A DNA stretch of 64,000 nucleotides from Peromyscus leucopus (taxonomy: Eukaryota > Chordata > Mammalia > Rodentia > Cricetidae). The translations under genes and the position numbers were made by a program. The notes below the pieces were generated by a model, which saw nothing but the letters and a program-made list of their open reading frames with translations, had not been told where the DNA came from and did not search any database. Numbering within the stretch: the first letter of the stretch is position 1; each line of letters starts with the position of its first letter. Positions 10,597 through 22,065 of this stretch are shown here, in pieces. The DNA is taken from assembly GCF_004664715.2 (NCBI RefSeq), contig NC_051075.1, positions 89,689,709-89,753,708 on the forward strand. The letters are read 5' to 3'.

Positions 10597-10711
10597 TAAC
10601 TTGCATTTCTAATTGCTTCATCAGTGTGCTTTCTTCCCTGAAAGAGACAGGAACATGTCTGTCTTTGAGGAAATACACATAAAATTAATTAGCTTGGCTG
10701 CAATAAGCCAC

Positions 10712-10713
<2 letters not shown>

Positions 10714-10763
<50 letters not shown>
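10714..10763. repeat. (GT)n microsatellite
   Basis: 50 bp of uninterrupted GT. Confidence 0.97.
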
Positions 10764-10767
<4 letters not shown>

Positions 10768-10814
10768 AGACCAGAGGTTAGCCTTAAGTGCATTCTCAGT
10801 AGTCATTCATCTTG

Positions 10815-11035
10815 CCTTTTGAGACAAGTCTCTCACTTACACCCGAAGATGGTTGATTTCATTGGATTGACTGGCCATTGAGCTCCAAGAATCCACTTCT
10901 ATCCTCTCTAACACTAGGATTACAAGCGCATATTGCTATACCTGGGTTTTCATGTGGGTGCTGGGAATTGAACTCAAGTCATCACGTTTGTGTGGTAAGC
11001 ACTTGACTGACTAACTGAGCCATCTCCTCTGCCCT
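10815..11035 (-). mobile_element. B4-type SINE, antisense
   Basis: The antisense order is 'gagacaagtctctcacttac', 'ctaggattacaagcgcatat', 'tgggtgctgggaattgaact', 'gtaagcacttgactgactaa', 'ctgagccatctcctctgccc'. That is a B1-related part followed by a tRNA/ID-like head, as in B4. Confidence 0.8.
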
Positions 11036-11960
11036 CATCAAATACTTTTGAAGCTGTGTTTACAGAAAACAGAGCTTTCTTTAACTTGACCCTTGGTCAT
11101 ACTTGCTTCAACCTATTGCCAGTTACCACTTCACAGGGCCAATTGTATTGGCTGGCTCCACAGTGAAGCTTGAAGTTTGTCTCCAAGGCCAGGTTGAAAG
11201 AGCTCTTTTCCAGTTGACTTGGTTTTATCAGCCACAATAAGAGCCAATCAATGAGCTATCTAAGGACACATGCATGGTTGATCCAATTCAGTTGTGAAGG
11301 TGCTTGAAATAACATCTGTCTCATTGATTGCTTTGCCGTTTATGGCAATCAGCTCTTATGATGACAAAAAAAAACCCATTTGATTGGGAAATTATCAATA
11401 AAGCCATGATTATGCTTTATAGATGTGGTCTGAGTGGGTCTCTGAGGACCTTGTCATTTCTTAATTCCAAGGGATAAGTCTTTCTGGTTGGAATAATAAT
11501 CAGGACACGGCACAGGTACATAATGAAGACAGAAGAGTGGATGATATCATAATTTAGGACAATCTTTCTTTATAGGAGCTTGAATAAAGGTCTTCTTTTG
11601 GTTGTCTTACTTTGAATTGTGCTAATACTGTGAAGTCCTTGCGGCCACTGCATTCTGCATAGGGATTCTCTTGTTTCCTCTAATCTAGGTAAGTTGGCAA
11701 TACAATCTGGAATAATCCATAATTTTGAAAACTACATGGAGTCATTTGCACAGGAAGTATATTAACACATTGTGACTGCATACAGAATGCTTTTGCCCTG
11801 ACTTTGTTTCAAATGGTGATTCTGGACCTACCTCTTCATTCATACACAAACATACACACACGCATGGATGAACATAAATATATTTAAAACTGTGTGTGTA
11901 TGCTTTAGTGATTCTTTTTTTCTTGGTTATGGCTTGGTTAAATAGGTATGAACAAGTATA
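11036..11960. other. Repeat-free block with CCAAT and PBX/HOX-like words
   Basis: Over 900 bp without a recognisable transposon. Between 11137 and 11400 there are repeated CCAAT/ATTGG words (11139, 11147, 11244) and TGATTG/ATCAAT words (11245-11252, 11323-11330, 11381-11400). They lie in an AT-rich, largely CpG-free context. Candidate distal regulatory element by composition only. Confidence 0.3.
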
Positions 11961-12020
11961 GTCCACTGCCCATTCAGAGGGAGAAAGTGTTCAACATTAA
12001 AAGTTTCAAAATACATTATT

Positions 12021-12175
12021 ATTGTTGTTGTTTGTTTTTCCAGACAGAATTTCTCTGTGAAGCCCTAGTTGTCTTGCAACTCACTCTGTAGGCCAAACTA
12101 GCATTATACCCAGAGATCTGCCTGCCTCTGCCTTCTGAGTGCTAGTATTAAAGGCGTGCACCACCACCACCCAGC
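12021..12175 (-). mobile_element. B1 SINE, antisense, diverged
   Basis: Antisense B1 from 'attgttgttgtttgtttttc' to 'aaggcgtgcaccaccaccac'. It is flanked by a perfect 15-bp TSD tcaaaatacattatt at 12006-12020 and 12176-12190. Body substitutions ('agccctagttgtcttgcaac') suggest an older copy than the 2874-3034 element. Confidence 0.93.
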
Positions 12176-12290
12176 TCAAAATACATTATTTTGGAAAAAA
12201 AGGAGTGAAAAAAGGAGTGACTGAATTTGAATTAATATTCTCAAGAACAAAAAGTTACAAGGACTGAAACTGCATTGAAGCAGTAAACAT

Positions 12291-12347
<57 letters not shown>

Positions 12348-12375
12348 AAGTATGTATATGTATGTATGTATGTAT
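12291..12375. repeat. Compound (TA)n(TG)n(TATG)n microsatellite
   Basis: TA run, then TG run, then TATG units. Confidence 0.97.
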
Positions 12376-13601
12376 AAACATAGGAGCATGTAACCTTCAA
12401 GATAGGTCACAAGAAAAAATGAACAGTTTTACAAACTAAGGACATGGTGTGTTGGTCAAAGTCATTCAAGGCACTGAAGTGCAAATACTTGAAAAACATT
12501 TCTTTACTTAAGAAAAACAAAACCAAATTATTACATCAATGACAGACATATCTTCCAGAAAAAAACAAAAACCCAAAAACAAGCTTTTCCAACTGTGTGT
12601 TGGGGTACAGACATTTTCAATCAATTGGATTAAGTGGGGTAGAGAAACAGAAGTGAAGGAGCCCAAATCACCAGGGTACATGCCATTGATAAGTGTAAGT
12701 TCAGAGCCAAGCTTTTCCCGTGGCTAGTGGGCTCTATGTGTTTATTCCTCTTGACCTTCAACAGGGAACATCCTTCTCTATGGGAGGGATTTGATTTCTA
12801 CTTAGTTGGAGGAGGTGCAGGATTTTCCTCATTCATGATTGTTCTAGCACTCTTTACTTTTTGGTGATGGTTAGGGAAAAGACTTCTTCAGTTCTACCCT
12901 CTTACCTTTTCTAGAGCTGGATTAGAGAGAGCATCAGTTAGACTCACTGTAACAGACAGCAACTGCCGTGGCTACATAGGACCCATACAATTCTGTGATT
13001 AAAATTACCTGTCAAATTGCCTTCCACTCTTTAATGAGCCCAGTGAATTAAACTTGACCCCAGGAGTCAAATTCAGATACTTAATGAAATTCTAAACATC
13101 TGATGTCATTGCAGAGAAGTAACAGCTTGGTGGTTATTTCTCTGGCATTTCTCTGGCAGAAGGATTATCGTTTTATCTGCCAGGCACCAAATTTTCTGTT
13201 GAATAGTCAAATTATATTTAAATAGCCACTGACCTGAAGTCTTTGGAGTACAGAATGCTCGTATTTAAAAAAAAAAAATGTTTTGTGGTGCTTTTTACCT
13301 AAGTATCAGGAGGCTCTGGGTTATGTCACTGTGTCCTGGAAGGGAGGGTCTGGACTGCAAGGTGACCTGTCTTCATGCAGAACAAGTAGCTGCTCCGGGA
13401 GGTGGGGCTAGCCACAGGGTGTGTACAGCCGCTGAACTTTCGCTCCTGCTTCCATTGAGTCCTAACTTTTAAACTCATCTGTCTCTATGATCCTAGGAGA
13501 ACAATTTTCTTGCTCTCTGACTCACTTTCACTATCTGGACAATCAGGAGCTGAGATTTGCAATTCTTCCTGATGACATGCCTTTACTGGATGCACATTTC
13601 C
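12376..13601. other. Unique AT-rich stretch
   Basis: No transposon recognised. Between 12990 and 13260 the sequence is AT-rich with 'cccagtgaattaaacttgac' and 'tcaaattatatttaaatagc', ending in a 12-A run at 13268. No exon supported. Confidence 0.4.
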
Positions 13602-13940
13602 TTTTGTATCACTGTGATAAAACACCCTGATTAGAGCCTTTATTTCAGCTCACAGTTCTTCAAGGTACAGCCCCTCAGGGCAGGGAAGTCCAGGTGGCAG
13701 GAACTTGAAGCAGCTGCTCACGTTGCAACCCCAACTGGAAAGCAAAGAGCTTGGATGTTTGTGCACAACTCCTCTTCTCCATTTAATCAGTCCAGGACTT
13801 CAAGTCCAGGGAACGGTACTGCCAATAGGGAAGGACTTCCTATTCCTTTAGGATAATCAAGACAATCCCTTAGAGCCCAGAGCCCCACTCCCCAAAGGAT
13901 TCTACATTCTACTGACTGATAACACTGCCCGTCACAATGA
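13602..13940 (-). mobile_element. Rodent LTR-like (MaLR-type) repeat, antisense
   Basis: 'tatcactgtgataaaacacc' followed by 'tttatttcagctcacagttc' is the reverse complement of the common terminus in which a poly-A signal is followed by 'ttttatcacagcaa'. 'aatcagtccaggacttcaag' matches the promoter-proximal part seen in sense copies elsewhere in the window. Confidence 0.65.
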
Positions 13941-14140
13941 ATGGCATTGCTACCAGCTCTTCTCTGCACTCAAATTTCACAAAGCTCAGAGGGTACAGAG
14001 ATCCATCGGCTGCTCTAGGGTGGCGAGTCAATGATGGGCATGCATGGGCAGCTGTGGAGAAGTCAAGGTTCCAGCTGGAAAATCTACTTTCTTTCCATTC
14101 AATAACCCTGTCACCATGTAAATAACTAAGAAAACTTTTT

Positions 14141-14318
14141 TGGGTTTTTGTTTGTTTGGTTGGTTTTTTGTTTTTGTTTTTTTAAGACAGGATTTCTCTG
14201 TGTAACAGCCCTAGCTGTCCTGGAGCTCACTCTAGAGACCAGGCTGGCCTCTAACTCACAGAGATCCGCCTGCCTCTGCCACCTGAGTGCTGAGATTAGA
14301 AGCATGCACCACCACATA
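14141..14318 (-). mobile_element. B1 SINE, antisense
   Basis: A T/G-rich tail is followed by 'aagacaggatttctctgtgt', 'agctgtcctggagctcactc', 'gaccaggctggcctctaact' and 'ccacctgagtgctgagatta'. The 'ccctagctgtcctgg' reading is the older muroid form, not the cricetid variant. Confidence 0.9.
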
Positions 14319-14472
14319 TGGATCTTTAGATGGAACTTTTAATATCTCTAATTTCAACACATTTTTAATAATGCCCATCCTTGCTGCTTTTGAATTTCTT
14401 ACATTCCTTGTTAATTGTAGAAGACACGAGTATCTCTTATATCTATAGTAAGGAAACGTAGTGTAAGCAAGG

Positions 14473-14917
14473 TGCTGTGAAATGTCTGAACTAGGTCACT
14501 CTGTGGGTGGCAAGACAGTTTATTGGGGGTACAAACTGCTGAGCTGCTGCAGAGAACAGAGAACAGCAGCTGGCAGCAAAAGCCTTGTCAGTCTTATCTG
14601 AGGTGGTAGAAGCAGGAGGAGGTATTGGGGGCCAGAAAAGCTTGGGAGTTGGCTTGGGAACTTTGATCTGTTGCAGGATGTTTGGGTTAATTAAGAACTA
14701 GATGTCCTTCCCCTGAGTTAGTTGGGTATAGATAAGGGAAGGAATGACTTTCCTGGTAAACAGAGGTCTGCCTTAGGAGATTCCTGAGAAATTCTGAGTT
14801 GTGGTTTCTGTTTACCTGGTCAGAGCCCTGCTTGGGTTGGGCCCAGTCCATCATTTGGGACACGTCAGCAGCACCACCATCTTGGGGCCTGCTTTGAATC
14901 TAAGACATAACATCTCA
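14473..14917 (-). mobile_element. Solo-LTR-like endogenous retrovirus remnant, antisense
   Basis: On the minus strand the element opens with TG, carries 'ccaagatgg' (a YY1-like word, plus coordinates 14877-14885) next to 'ctgacgtg' (14861-14868). It has a poly-A signal aataaa (plus 14519-14524) about 46 bp before its end, and closes with CA. Flanks gcaagg and gcaata agree at 4 of 6 positions, so the exact ends are tentative (a shorter TG...CA choice is 14483-14912). No internal retroviral sequence is attached. Confidence 0.55.
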
Positions 14918-15199
14918 GCAATAGGAGTTAGGAAATTGCTCTTATAACAATTAATTAATTTAAACAGCAGTGCTGCAAAAAATGATACAAAAGAACAAAT
15001 CTATCATGATTCTATTTCTCTACTATTTACAACTGGGCAAAATTAATGCAGGATAAAAGCAGTCAGCCTAACAATTTGTTGGGTGGATTTTAGCCTGAGG
15101 AGAGCAAGAGCAGGATTCTGGGTTTCTGGTAAAGTCTGTGCCCTGTCTGAGTGGTGGCTGTGGTTGTTTGTGTTCCCTTCGTTAAAATTTGTCACACAG

Positions 15200-15412
15200 A
15201 GCCAGGTGTGGTGGTGCATGCCTTTAATCCCAGCACTCGGGAGGCAGAAACAGGCAGATCTCTGTGAGTTCTAGGCCAGCCTGGTCTACATAAGCGAGTT
15301 CCAGGAAAGGCACAAAGCTACACAGGGAAACCCTGTGTCGAAAAATCAAAACAAACAAACAAACAAACAAACAAAAAAACAAAAAAACAAACAAACAAAA
15401 ATGCAAAAAACA
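15200..15412 (+). mobile_element. B1 SINE, cricetid-type, with (CAAA)n tail
   Basis: Sense B1 'gccaggtgtggtggtgcatg' ... 'ccagcactcgggaggcagaa' ... 'ttccaggaaaggcacaaagc' ... 'accctgtgtcg', then an AAAC/AAAAC-rich tail from 15345. 'ccaggaaaggcacaaagct' is the cricetid reading. Confidence 0.93.
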
Positions 15413-18307
15413 CAGGGGCTGGCTTCCTCAGAGGAGGCCCCACTCTGCTGCATCCCCATGTGATTTTCTGGGAGAATTCCTTTTGAGGAATGATTCCCCG
15501 AATTGGCCACAGCTCCCAGCAGAACAACCTGCTGTTAGTGATGTTTCCTTCAGGTTAAACGTTTTAGACTAATCAATAATTGAATGGCAAACAGATGGCA
15601 GGAGCATCATCATGTCCAGTATAAATGAGAGCCCCTGCAGAAGCAGGAAAGGACACTTTTCCTGTATCAGCTGGTACACCTTGAGACTTGCTGCCTTTCT
15701 GCTTGGGGTGAAGTCACCAGAGGGAAAGAGAACAGTGAAGGGCCTTTGGGTGTCTGGAACATCAGGGTGTCAGGTTTCCAACACCTTCATACACAGACTT
15801 CATCCTGAGATGTCAGAGGTGCCGTCGTCCTGGTCTCCTCTCTCACCCAGGAGCAAATGTAGGATTCTCAGCAGACATTTGCCTTCCCTTAACACAGATT
15901 TGACCAGCCAGCCCCAGACCACAGCCTTACTGGCTCTGAGGAATTTGCCATTTGCTGCCTCGAACATGCGTTTCTTTTCTCCTTATTCCTTCTGGTCCAG
16001 CTATCCTACTCAGATGTATAATATCTCATTTTGGAGGAAAAAAAATAGGTTGCATCTAAAAGAGCTGACCGCTGTGTGTTTCCTGGCTCTTCCAGCTACA
16101 TCTGACAAATGAGTCACCCAGGCCTTCCACGTCCCAAGTGGGGCCCTGCTGGCCAAGGAATCCTTGGCCATCCCACCTGCCTGGCGTCTAGGACCATGAT
16201 GAATTGTCTCCAAGTCCAGCCTCAGATTGTTTTTTAACATTTAATTTAGTTTCTTCCTGTGCTTGGATGAACATGGCCACGTTATGGATTTCTGTTCTAA
16301 TGTACACCAGCAGGCTGGAAGAACAAGCCTCAGCAAGCTGTGGAAATTAGAGAGACTGAATCAATAGGCAAGGTCACGACCCCTGGCTCGGATTCCGTAC
16401 AGTGTCCTGAAATTCTCTCCCCTGAACACCCTCCTGCTGCTTCTAATGTGAGTCGGTGTGTAATCCCAGAGAGGAATTCATGTCAACAAGCCTGTGCCCA
16501 CCTCTCACATCTCCAAGACGACACTCCTCATCACAGATACTAAAATATTTGTGTAAACAGCATAGTTGGAATATATAAACATCTATGGCGTTCACCTTAT
16601 GTGCAGTTTGTTAACTCCATTTGCCAAAAGCCCCTTCTGGGGGAGAATAGATAGATGAGGACAAAGAGACAGATGACCTGCCAATCCTGGGGCACACCTC
16701 TAAGAAATGATTCCGGTCATCCACAAGCTTCAAACAAAGAGAATCTCCTGGGCTTGTGCCCTGAAATTTTCATGAGGCACTGAATGGTCAAAGCCAACCT
16801 GATTTAAACTGTGAGAAAAATAGCTCAGAACTCAGTGAGACAGGCTAGGAAGGCGATGTTTTAAATATGTACTTACCAGGTCTGTGTAAGCCTTCTCAGC
16901 CCACAGGACCTACATTCTCAAACACAAAGTGAGATCGGCAACAGACCAGTTTCCCATGGAGACTTAGAAGTTGATGCTGATCAGAGTTATAATTTTCCCG
17001 AGTAGGAATAACTAATGCATCAAAACTTCAAGCCTATGGAAAGCAAGCCCACTACTGGTGATTTATTATATTTGCTAATCACAAGTTCCAAAATGAGCTG
17101 ACATCAAAATGATCAATTTAGAGGGGGAAAAAATCACAAAGATCTGTCTTTTCGGGAGAAGGTCTAGCATGTGCAAAAAATAATTTAATAATAGTAAGAT
17201 AGGGGATTAAGGGGGGTTAGGACAGGAGGAAAGGAATGAAACCCTGGAATGTGGGTACTGCCTTCTGCTTATCAGTTGAGGCCACATAGCTTGGATAAGT
17301 CGGATTTGTTTTATTTGGAGAGTAAATTCCATACAAGATAAAGCATATATCTAAACTCCTTATCCCAATACAAGGGTGGGAAGACTTTCACCACCCTAGT
17401 GGGGATGCTCAGAACTCCTGTTTCATTTTTGACAAGCCACTTAGCCAGTCTCCTACCTTTCTATTATTTCACAAATTTCCAGTACACCATTATGAAGTTA
17501 ACCTTCCAGGCAGAAGATGAGCTTGTGGAAAACATTGCTTTCCACTTGCAAATGTAGGTTTTTGCTGGCAAAGGATGAGGTCTGCAAGAATTCTGGAAAA
17601 TTTGAATGTTTGGTCAACTTGGAAGATATTTGCAAAGAAGAATAAATCTTTTGTTTTTCCACAACTTCATTTTGGCATGAAAATGCACCAACAGTTCTCC
17701 CATTTTCTTCTGGGGTATTTCGAGAACTTCCTCTGCTCTTATCCTGTGGCACTTGCCTTGGTGAAAAGTCTCTATATAAACAGCAAGCTGGTGAGAGAAT
17801 GATTCCAAAGAAATGGAAAGCCAAACAATGGCTTTTCCCCTTATCAGAGTGGGCACAGGACTTGCAGTGTAGACATAAACTCCATGTCTGGTCACTAGGA
17901 CATGTTGCAGCGGGAAATTTGGATACATGTAGCGATTTAGCAAAAATTGAGAGCCAGAGTCTAACCTCAGGCATATTTCCTTTGAACTGAATGAAATCAT
18001 GCTCTCAGTGTTTTAGGTGAATGAACTAAGATCCTGGGGTCTAAAGTTAACTAAAGCCCTGGATTCCTGTCTCTGACCAACCCAAGGCGACATCATATGT
18101 CAAGGCTCCGCCTCATAACGGATTCCATTCACCAATGCAGGCCTGTCTCCCATTCCAACTTCTGTTGCGATGAATAGTTCCACCCCAATTCAAGGCTTGA
18201 TCTACTCCTGATGGAGGACTCTGTCCACTCACTGTCTATAAGAATATCTGTCTGTTCTGGTGATTTAAAACTACCTGAAAGTTAGTTTAACTTTAAAGTT
18301 ACTCTCT
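15413..18307. other. Repeat-poor stretch with the longest open frames of the window
   Basis: No interspersed repeat is recognised over 2.9 kb. It holds a 166-codon plus-strand frame (15612-16112). It also holds two overlapping minus-strand frames of 158 and 128 codons (17498-17974 and 17614-18000), mirrored by plus-strand frames. None has a domain, signal peptide or family resemblance I recognise, and serine, leucine and histidine dominate as in random frames. A 21-bp palindrome lies at 16150-16170. Best treated as non-coding until conservation is tested. Confidence 0.4.
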
Positions 18308-18690
18308 GAAATTAGTGGCTTGAAACAATTGCAGCATGACTTGGTATGTGAACCCTGGGTAGGGCAAAGTATGAGTAGGCAAGTCATCTCCCCTGCACAT
18401 GCTTTAACTGGGCCGTTTTGAGCTATCTTAACTCCTTCCTATGGGGCCTCCTCTCTTTGTGGTCTTCAACTAGTTATTTGGGTTTCCTTCCAGCATGGTA
18501 GCACATGCTCAAGATGAACATGCCTTCATGCCTTCCAAAGAGATGAGCCTTGGAAGGCACATAGCATGTCCAGACCTTACTCTGTTTGCATGAAGCAACC
18601 ACAGCCAGATTCAAGAGGAGAAAACACACAGTTCTTTTCCTTGGGAGAACTTTGGTGTCAAATTGTAGAAGGACCAAATGGAATACAACC
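18308..18690 (+). mobile_element. Ancient mammalian repeat fragment (family not assigned)
   Basis: The start 'agtggcttgaaacaattgca' and the later 'ccagattcaagaggagaaaa' followed by 'caaattgtagaaggaccaaa' follow the order of an old mammalian medium-reiteration repeat. I recognise the pattern but not its name. Highly diverged. Confidence 0.4.
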
Positions 18691-20870
18691 TGCTATACAA
18701 CTGGCCTTCTGGCCTTAGCTCATGACCTTCCTCTAAGATTCTACGTCTCATCTCATCTAAGCATCAGCTTGAAACATAAGTTGTGATCATGTTCATCAGG
18801 TCCTGATGGGAAAGATGCTCTTTTCATGTGGTCCCTCAGCTCCATCTCCTAGAATCTGGCCTTATTCCTACAGAGTCCTTTGAGTTAAAAGGACAAGGCT
18901 CTACATGGATACCTTAGCTCAGCTTCCTTGGCATTAATAGGGTGGCTCCAAGGCCAGGAGCTGAAATCACCTAAAATATAAATCACCTTCATGTCTGATG
19001 AGATCTTGTCTGGAAGACTCAAATTGTCCTGGATCTTGTCTAGAAGACTCAATTTCACTGTAAGTGAACCTTTCCATGTGGCCTCTGTGTGATGAGTTTG
19101 GGCGTCCAGACAGCAAAATGGTGGCTACCTCTTTGGCAAGCATCTTAAACTGTAATCCAGATGGAAGCTACAGTTACTTTGGGAGTTGGCTCAGAACTCG
19201 TGTAGTGTTCACTCTAGTGTTTGGAGCTTTGCACTGTCTAGATTCAGGTGAAGCAGAGAGCCCTCGTCTCTGTCCTCAGTGTCCCACTAAAAGAACAGGG
19301 CAGATAAGAAGTACCACTGTGATCCTTCAGGAAGATGCTGTCTGCTGAAATGGGCTTCCTTTGGAAACCAGAGAACCTTGGTTGAGTTTATTCATAACGA
19401 GGCTGACAGACCAATCAGTAGCATCATGGAAGGAGGATCTTAGATTTCACGATGCAATGGAAAGATCAACTGAACCCAGGAATTTGGAAAACATGAGGGA
19501 GCTGGATTGTCTCACCCTGTGGTATAGGAATGAGAGCAGATGCCCTGGGATGGTCTCTGTTCACACACTGTAATTTTTGCCTGCTGCCATGAGCAAAAGC
19601 CCATGGCTCTAGCCAGAAGGCAGAGACATATCATTCAGATGAGGAAGGAATACGGGCAAATGTAAGAATTTATACCAGTTTCAAACCAGAGAATGGGAAG
19701 AAAAGGCCACAAATGTAGACATATTCAAAGACTGAGGAGCGCTGTTGGCTGTGTTAGATTTCCATCCCTAGGCTGAGACCTTGCTAAACAAAATGAGTGT
19801 GTCTGGCTCTGTTCCGTACACCCATTGCTTAAGTTTGGTGAGATCATCTTTCCATGAAGTCCTTGTGTGCATTTCCTGTGGGACCCTTTCTTAGCATTCT
19901 TTCTCTGTGCATCCATTTGGTTACAGTACTGGTTCCTCACCAGCGGCATGCGTTATTAGTAGACATGGCCTCCATATGTACTGCTCTGGGCCTCCTGGTT
20001 GCCCTCTTCTCATGGGTTTTCAATACTGGGCACTTTTTCTGCTGCCCTTCGCTGGGCTAGCTTCCAACAGTCCCTTGCTCTGGGGCAGCATTGCTGGCAA
20101 ATGCATAATTCAGGGGTTTGTACTTTGCATCTATTAAGCATGGCACCAGACGCAGGAATGACACAATGCCCGGGCTTTTGCTTAGATCGTGTTTTTCCTG
20201 AGTGAAGCTGAGCATTCAAACCAATTTATAGTTCCTTTGCATAGGAGATAAGTATCATAATAGTCTTTTAATAGACGACTCCACGGAAGCACATTCATTA
20301 CAAGGTCAATGTCACAGAGAATTATTACAAGAGCTATACTTCAAGGATCCTCACTCTCCACAGCTAACATTGACTACTAGATTATGCATGGAACATAGTA
20401 GGTATTGAAAAAGATCCAATGAGCTTTATTATATTATCAATAGGCAATTAAATAAAATGCAACTTGAAAGCTTTTTTTGGTAAAACTTAAAAAAATTAAA
20501 GGCTGACTTACAACAGAATCATTCAATTGGTTTGAGAGTTTGTAAATTATAGCAGGTAGGTGGGGGTTAACTGGTATGTTGCATTTGCTCCTACACTGGT
20601 TCTAAAAACAGAACTAGAAGCACAGTGGGTACATTTTAATTCCTTTTGCATATATCACAGTTGAATGTTTTATAGAGTTATTCATATTATCCATTTATAC
20701 ATTAAGCTCCTGGGAATCTGTTGGTATGCATATCATCAGACTTATCCAAAAATAATAAGAGTTAACAGAGTAGAGGTGTGCCATTGGGAGTTAGAGCCTC
20801 AGTCCATTCTCTGGCTCAGTTTTCTTTCTATTGCACTGTAATGTTAGCTAATAAAATAGCAATAATGGTT
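18691..20870. other. Repeat-poor unique stretch
   Basis: No clear transposon over 2.2 kb. A tandem pair of a 30-bp unit lies at 19002-19060. AT-rich homeodomain-like sequence occurs at 20230-20720 (for example 'tattatcaataggcaattaa'). Short open frames around 19850-20220 overlap in several phases and are unconvincing. Confidence 0.4.
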
Positions 20871-20874
20871 ACTG

Positions 20875-21045
20875 TTGTTGCAATTTATTGAACAGGCATT
20901 GTGTCTCGGGCCTTGTGCTAAGTACCCTGTTCCATTGTCTCACTCAATCTTCCTGCTACTCTTGAAGAAGACCCATAGTCAGTGTTATTTCTATGGCTGA
21001 AAAAAAATCCAGACTCAGGGAGTTGAGTCGTTTGCAGCAAAGTTA
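20875..21045 (+). mobile_element. MIR SINE
   Basis: 'tttattgaacaggcattgtg', 'ccttgtgctaagtaccctgt', 'ctcactcaatcttcctgcta' and 'cagactcagggagttgagtc' follow the MIR consensus order from its second quarter to the core. Confidence 0.75.
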
Positions 21046-21050
21046 TAAAA

Positions 21051-21062
21051 GGGGGGGGGGTG

Positions 21063-21109
<47 letters not shown>
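21051..21109. repeat. G-run and (GA)n microsatellite
   Basis: Ten G, TGGGG, then about 22 GA units; an all-purine strand. Confidence 0.97.
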
Positions 21110-21112
<3 letters not shown>

Positions 21113-21284
21113 TGGATTTTAGAACCCTGAGAAAATATTCAGCCACAGTGCTGGTTCTGAGCCTGAAGAAAGCAGAAGGAAATAACAAAGATGATGGGTG
21201 GAAGAAATGATAAACCCCGCTTTAGTTTAGTCTAAAATAGCATTTACAAATTTCAACATTGGATTTCAGCTATCAAAAAATATT

Positions 21285-21480
21285 AGGGGCCTGTAAGATG
21301 GCTCAGCCAGTTAGGGCACTTAATGCCAAGCCTAAGGACTCTGAGTTTGATTCTTGGGGTCCCCGTGGTAAAATGAGAGAATGGAAGGGCCAAGCAGTTT
21401 TCCTCTGGCCTTCACAGATGCACTGTGGCATGCAACCTCCAGAAACCACACACACAGTGTAAATAATAATAAAAACAATA
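21285..21480 (+). mobile_element. tRNA-derived SINE (B3/B4 superfamily)
   Basis: The head 'gtaagatggctcagccagtt' then 'gccaagcctaaggactctga' and 'gtttgattcttggggtcccc', a body 'cctctggccttcacagatgc', and an A/T-rich tail. It is immediately followed by a B3 and an L1 3' end. Confidence 0.7.
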
Positions 21481-21485
21481 GTTTG

Positions 21486-21775
<290 letters not shown>

Positions 21776-21779
21776 AAGA

Positions 21780-22065
21780 GCTTGTGAACAAATGAATGAC
21801 TTCCGGAGTCAGTTTTCTTCAAGACTGTGGCCCCTGATAGTTGCCTGTGTTCCGGTGGATGACTCCATACCCAGAAGTATATGGGAAGCATAAATTGAAT
21901 TCTGCAGGTAATTTAAAAAATAGGGGACATGAAATTGGGGTTGTAGGGGGTGGAGGGGTAGATCTGGGAGAAGTTGAGGAATCAGTGGGGGCTGAATATG
22001 ATCAAAAGTACCTTGTATGAAAGTCTCGAAAGACTGATAAAAATGATAAACATAAAATCTAAAAC
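21780..22065 (+). mobile_element. L1 (Lx-type) 3' UTR end
   Basis: 'gtcagttttcttcaagactg', 'tggcccctgatagttgcctg', 'actccatacccagaagtata', 'gacatgaaattggggttgta' and 'gctgaatatgatcaaaagta' give the last 290 bp of a rodent L1 3' UTR. Short A-rich end. Confidence 0.85.

Noticed and set aside
17498..18000. Overlapping 158- and 128-codon minus-strand frames
   Set aside because: Two different phases are open together with plus-strand frames, which suggests low stop density rather than coding. No domain, start context or splice sites were convincing.
20795..20870. Second, inverted MIR next to the MIR at 20875
   Set aside because: 'ctctggctcagttttctttc' resembles antisense MIR, but the match is too short to separate from chance.
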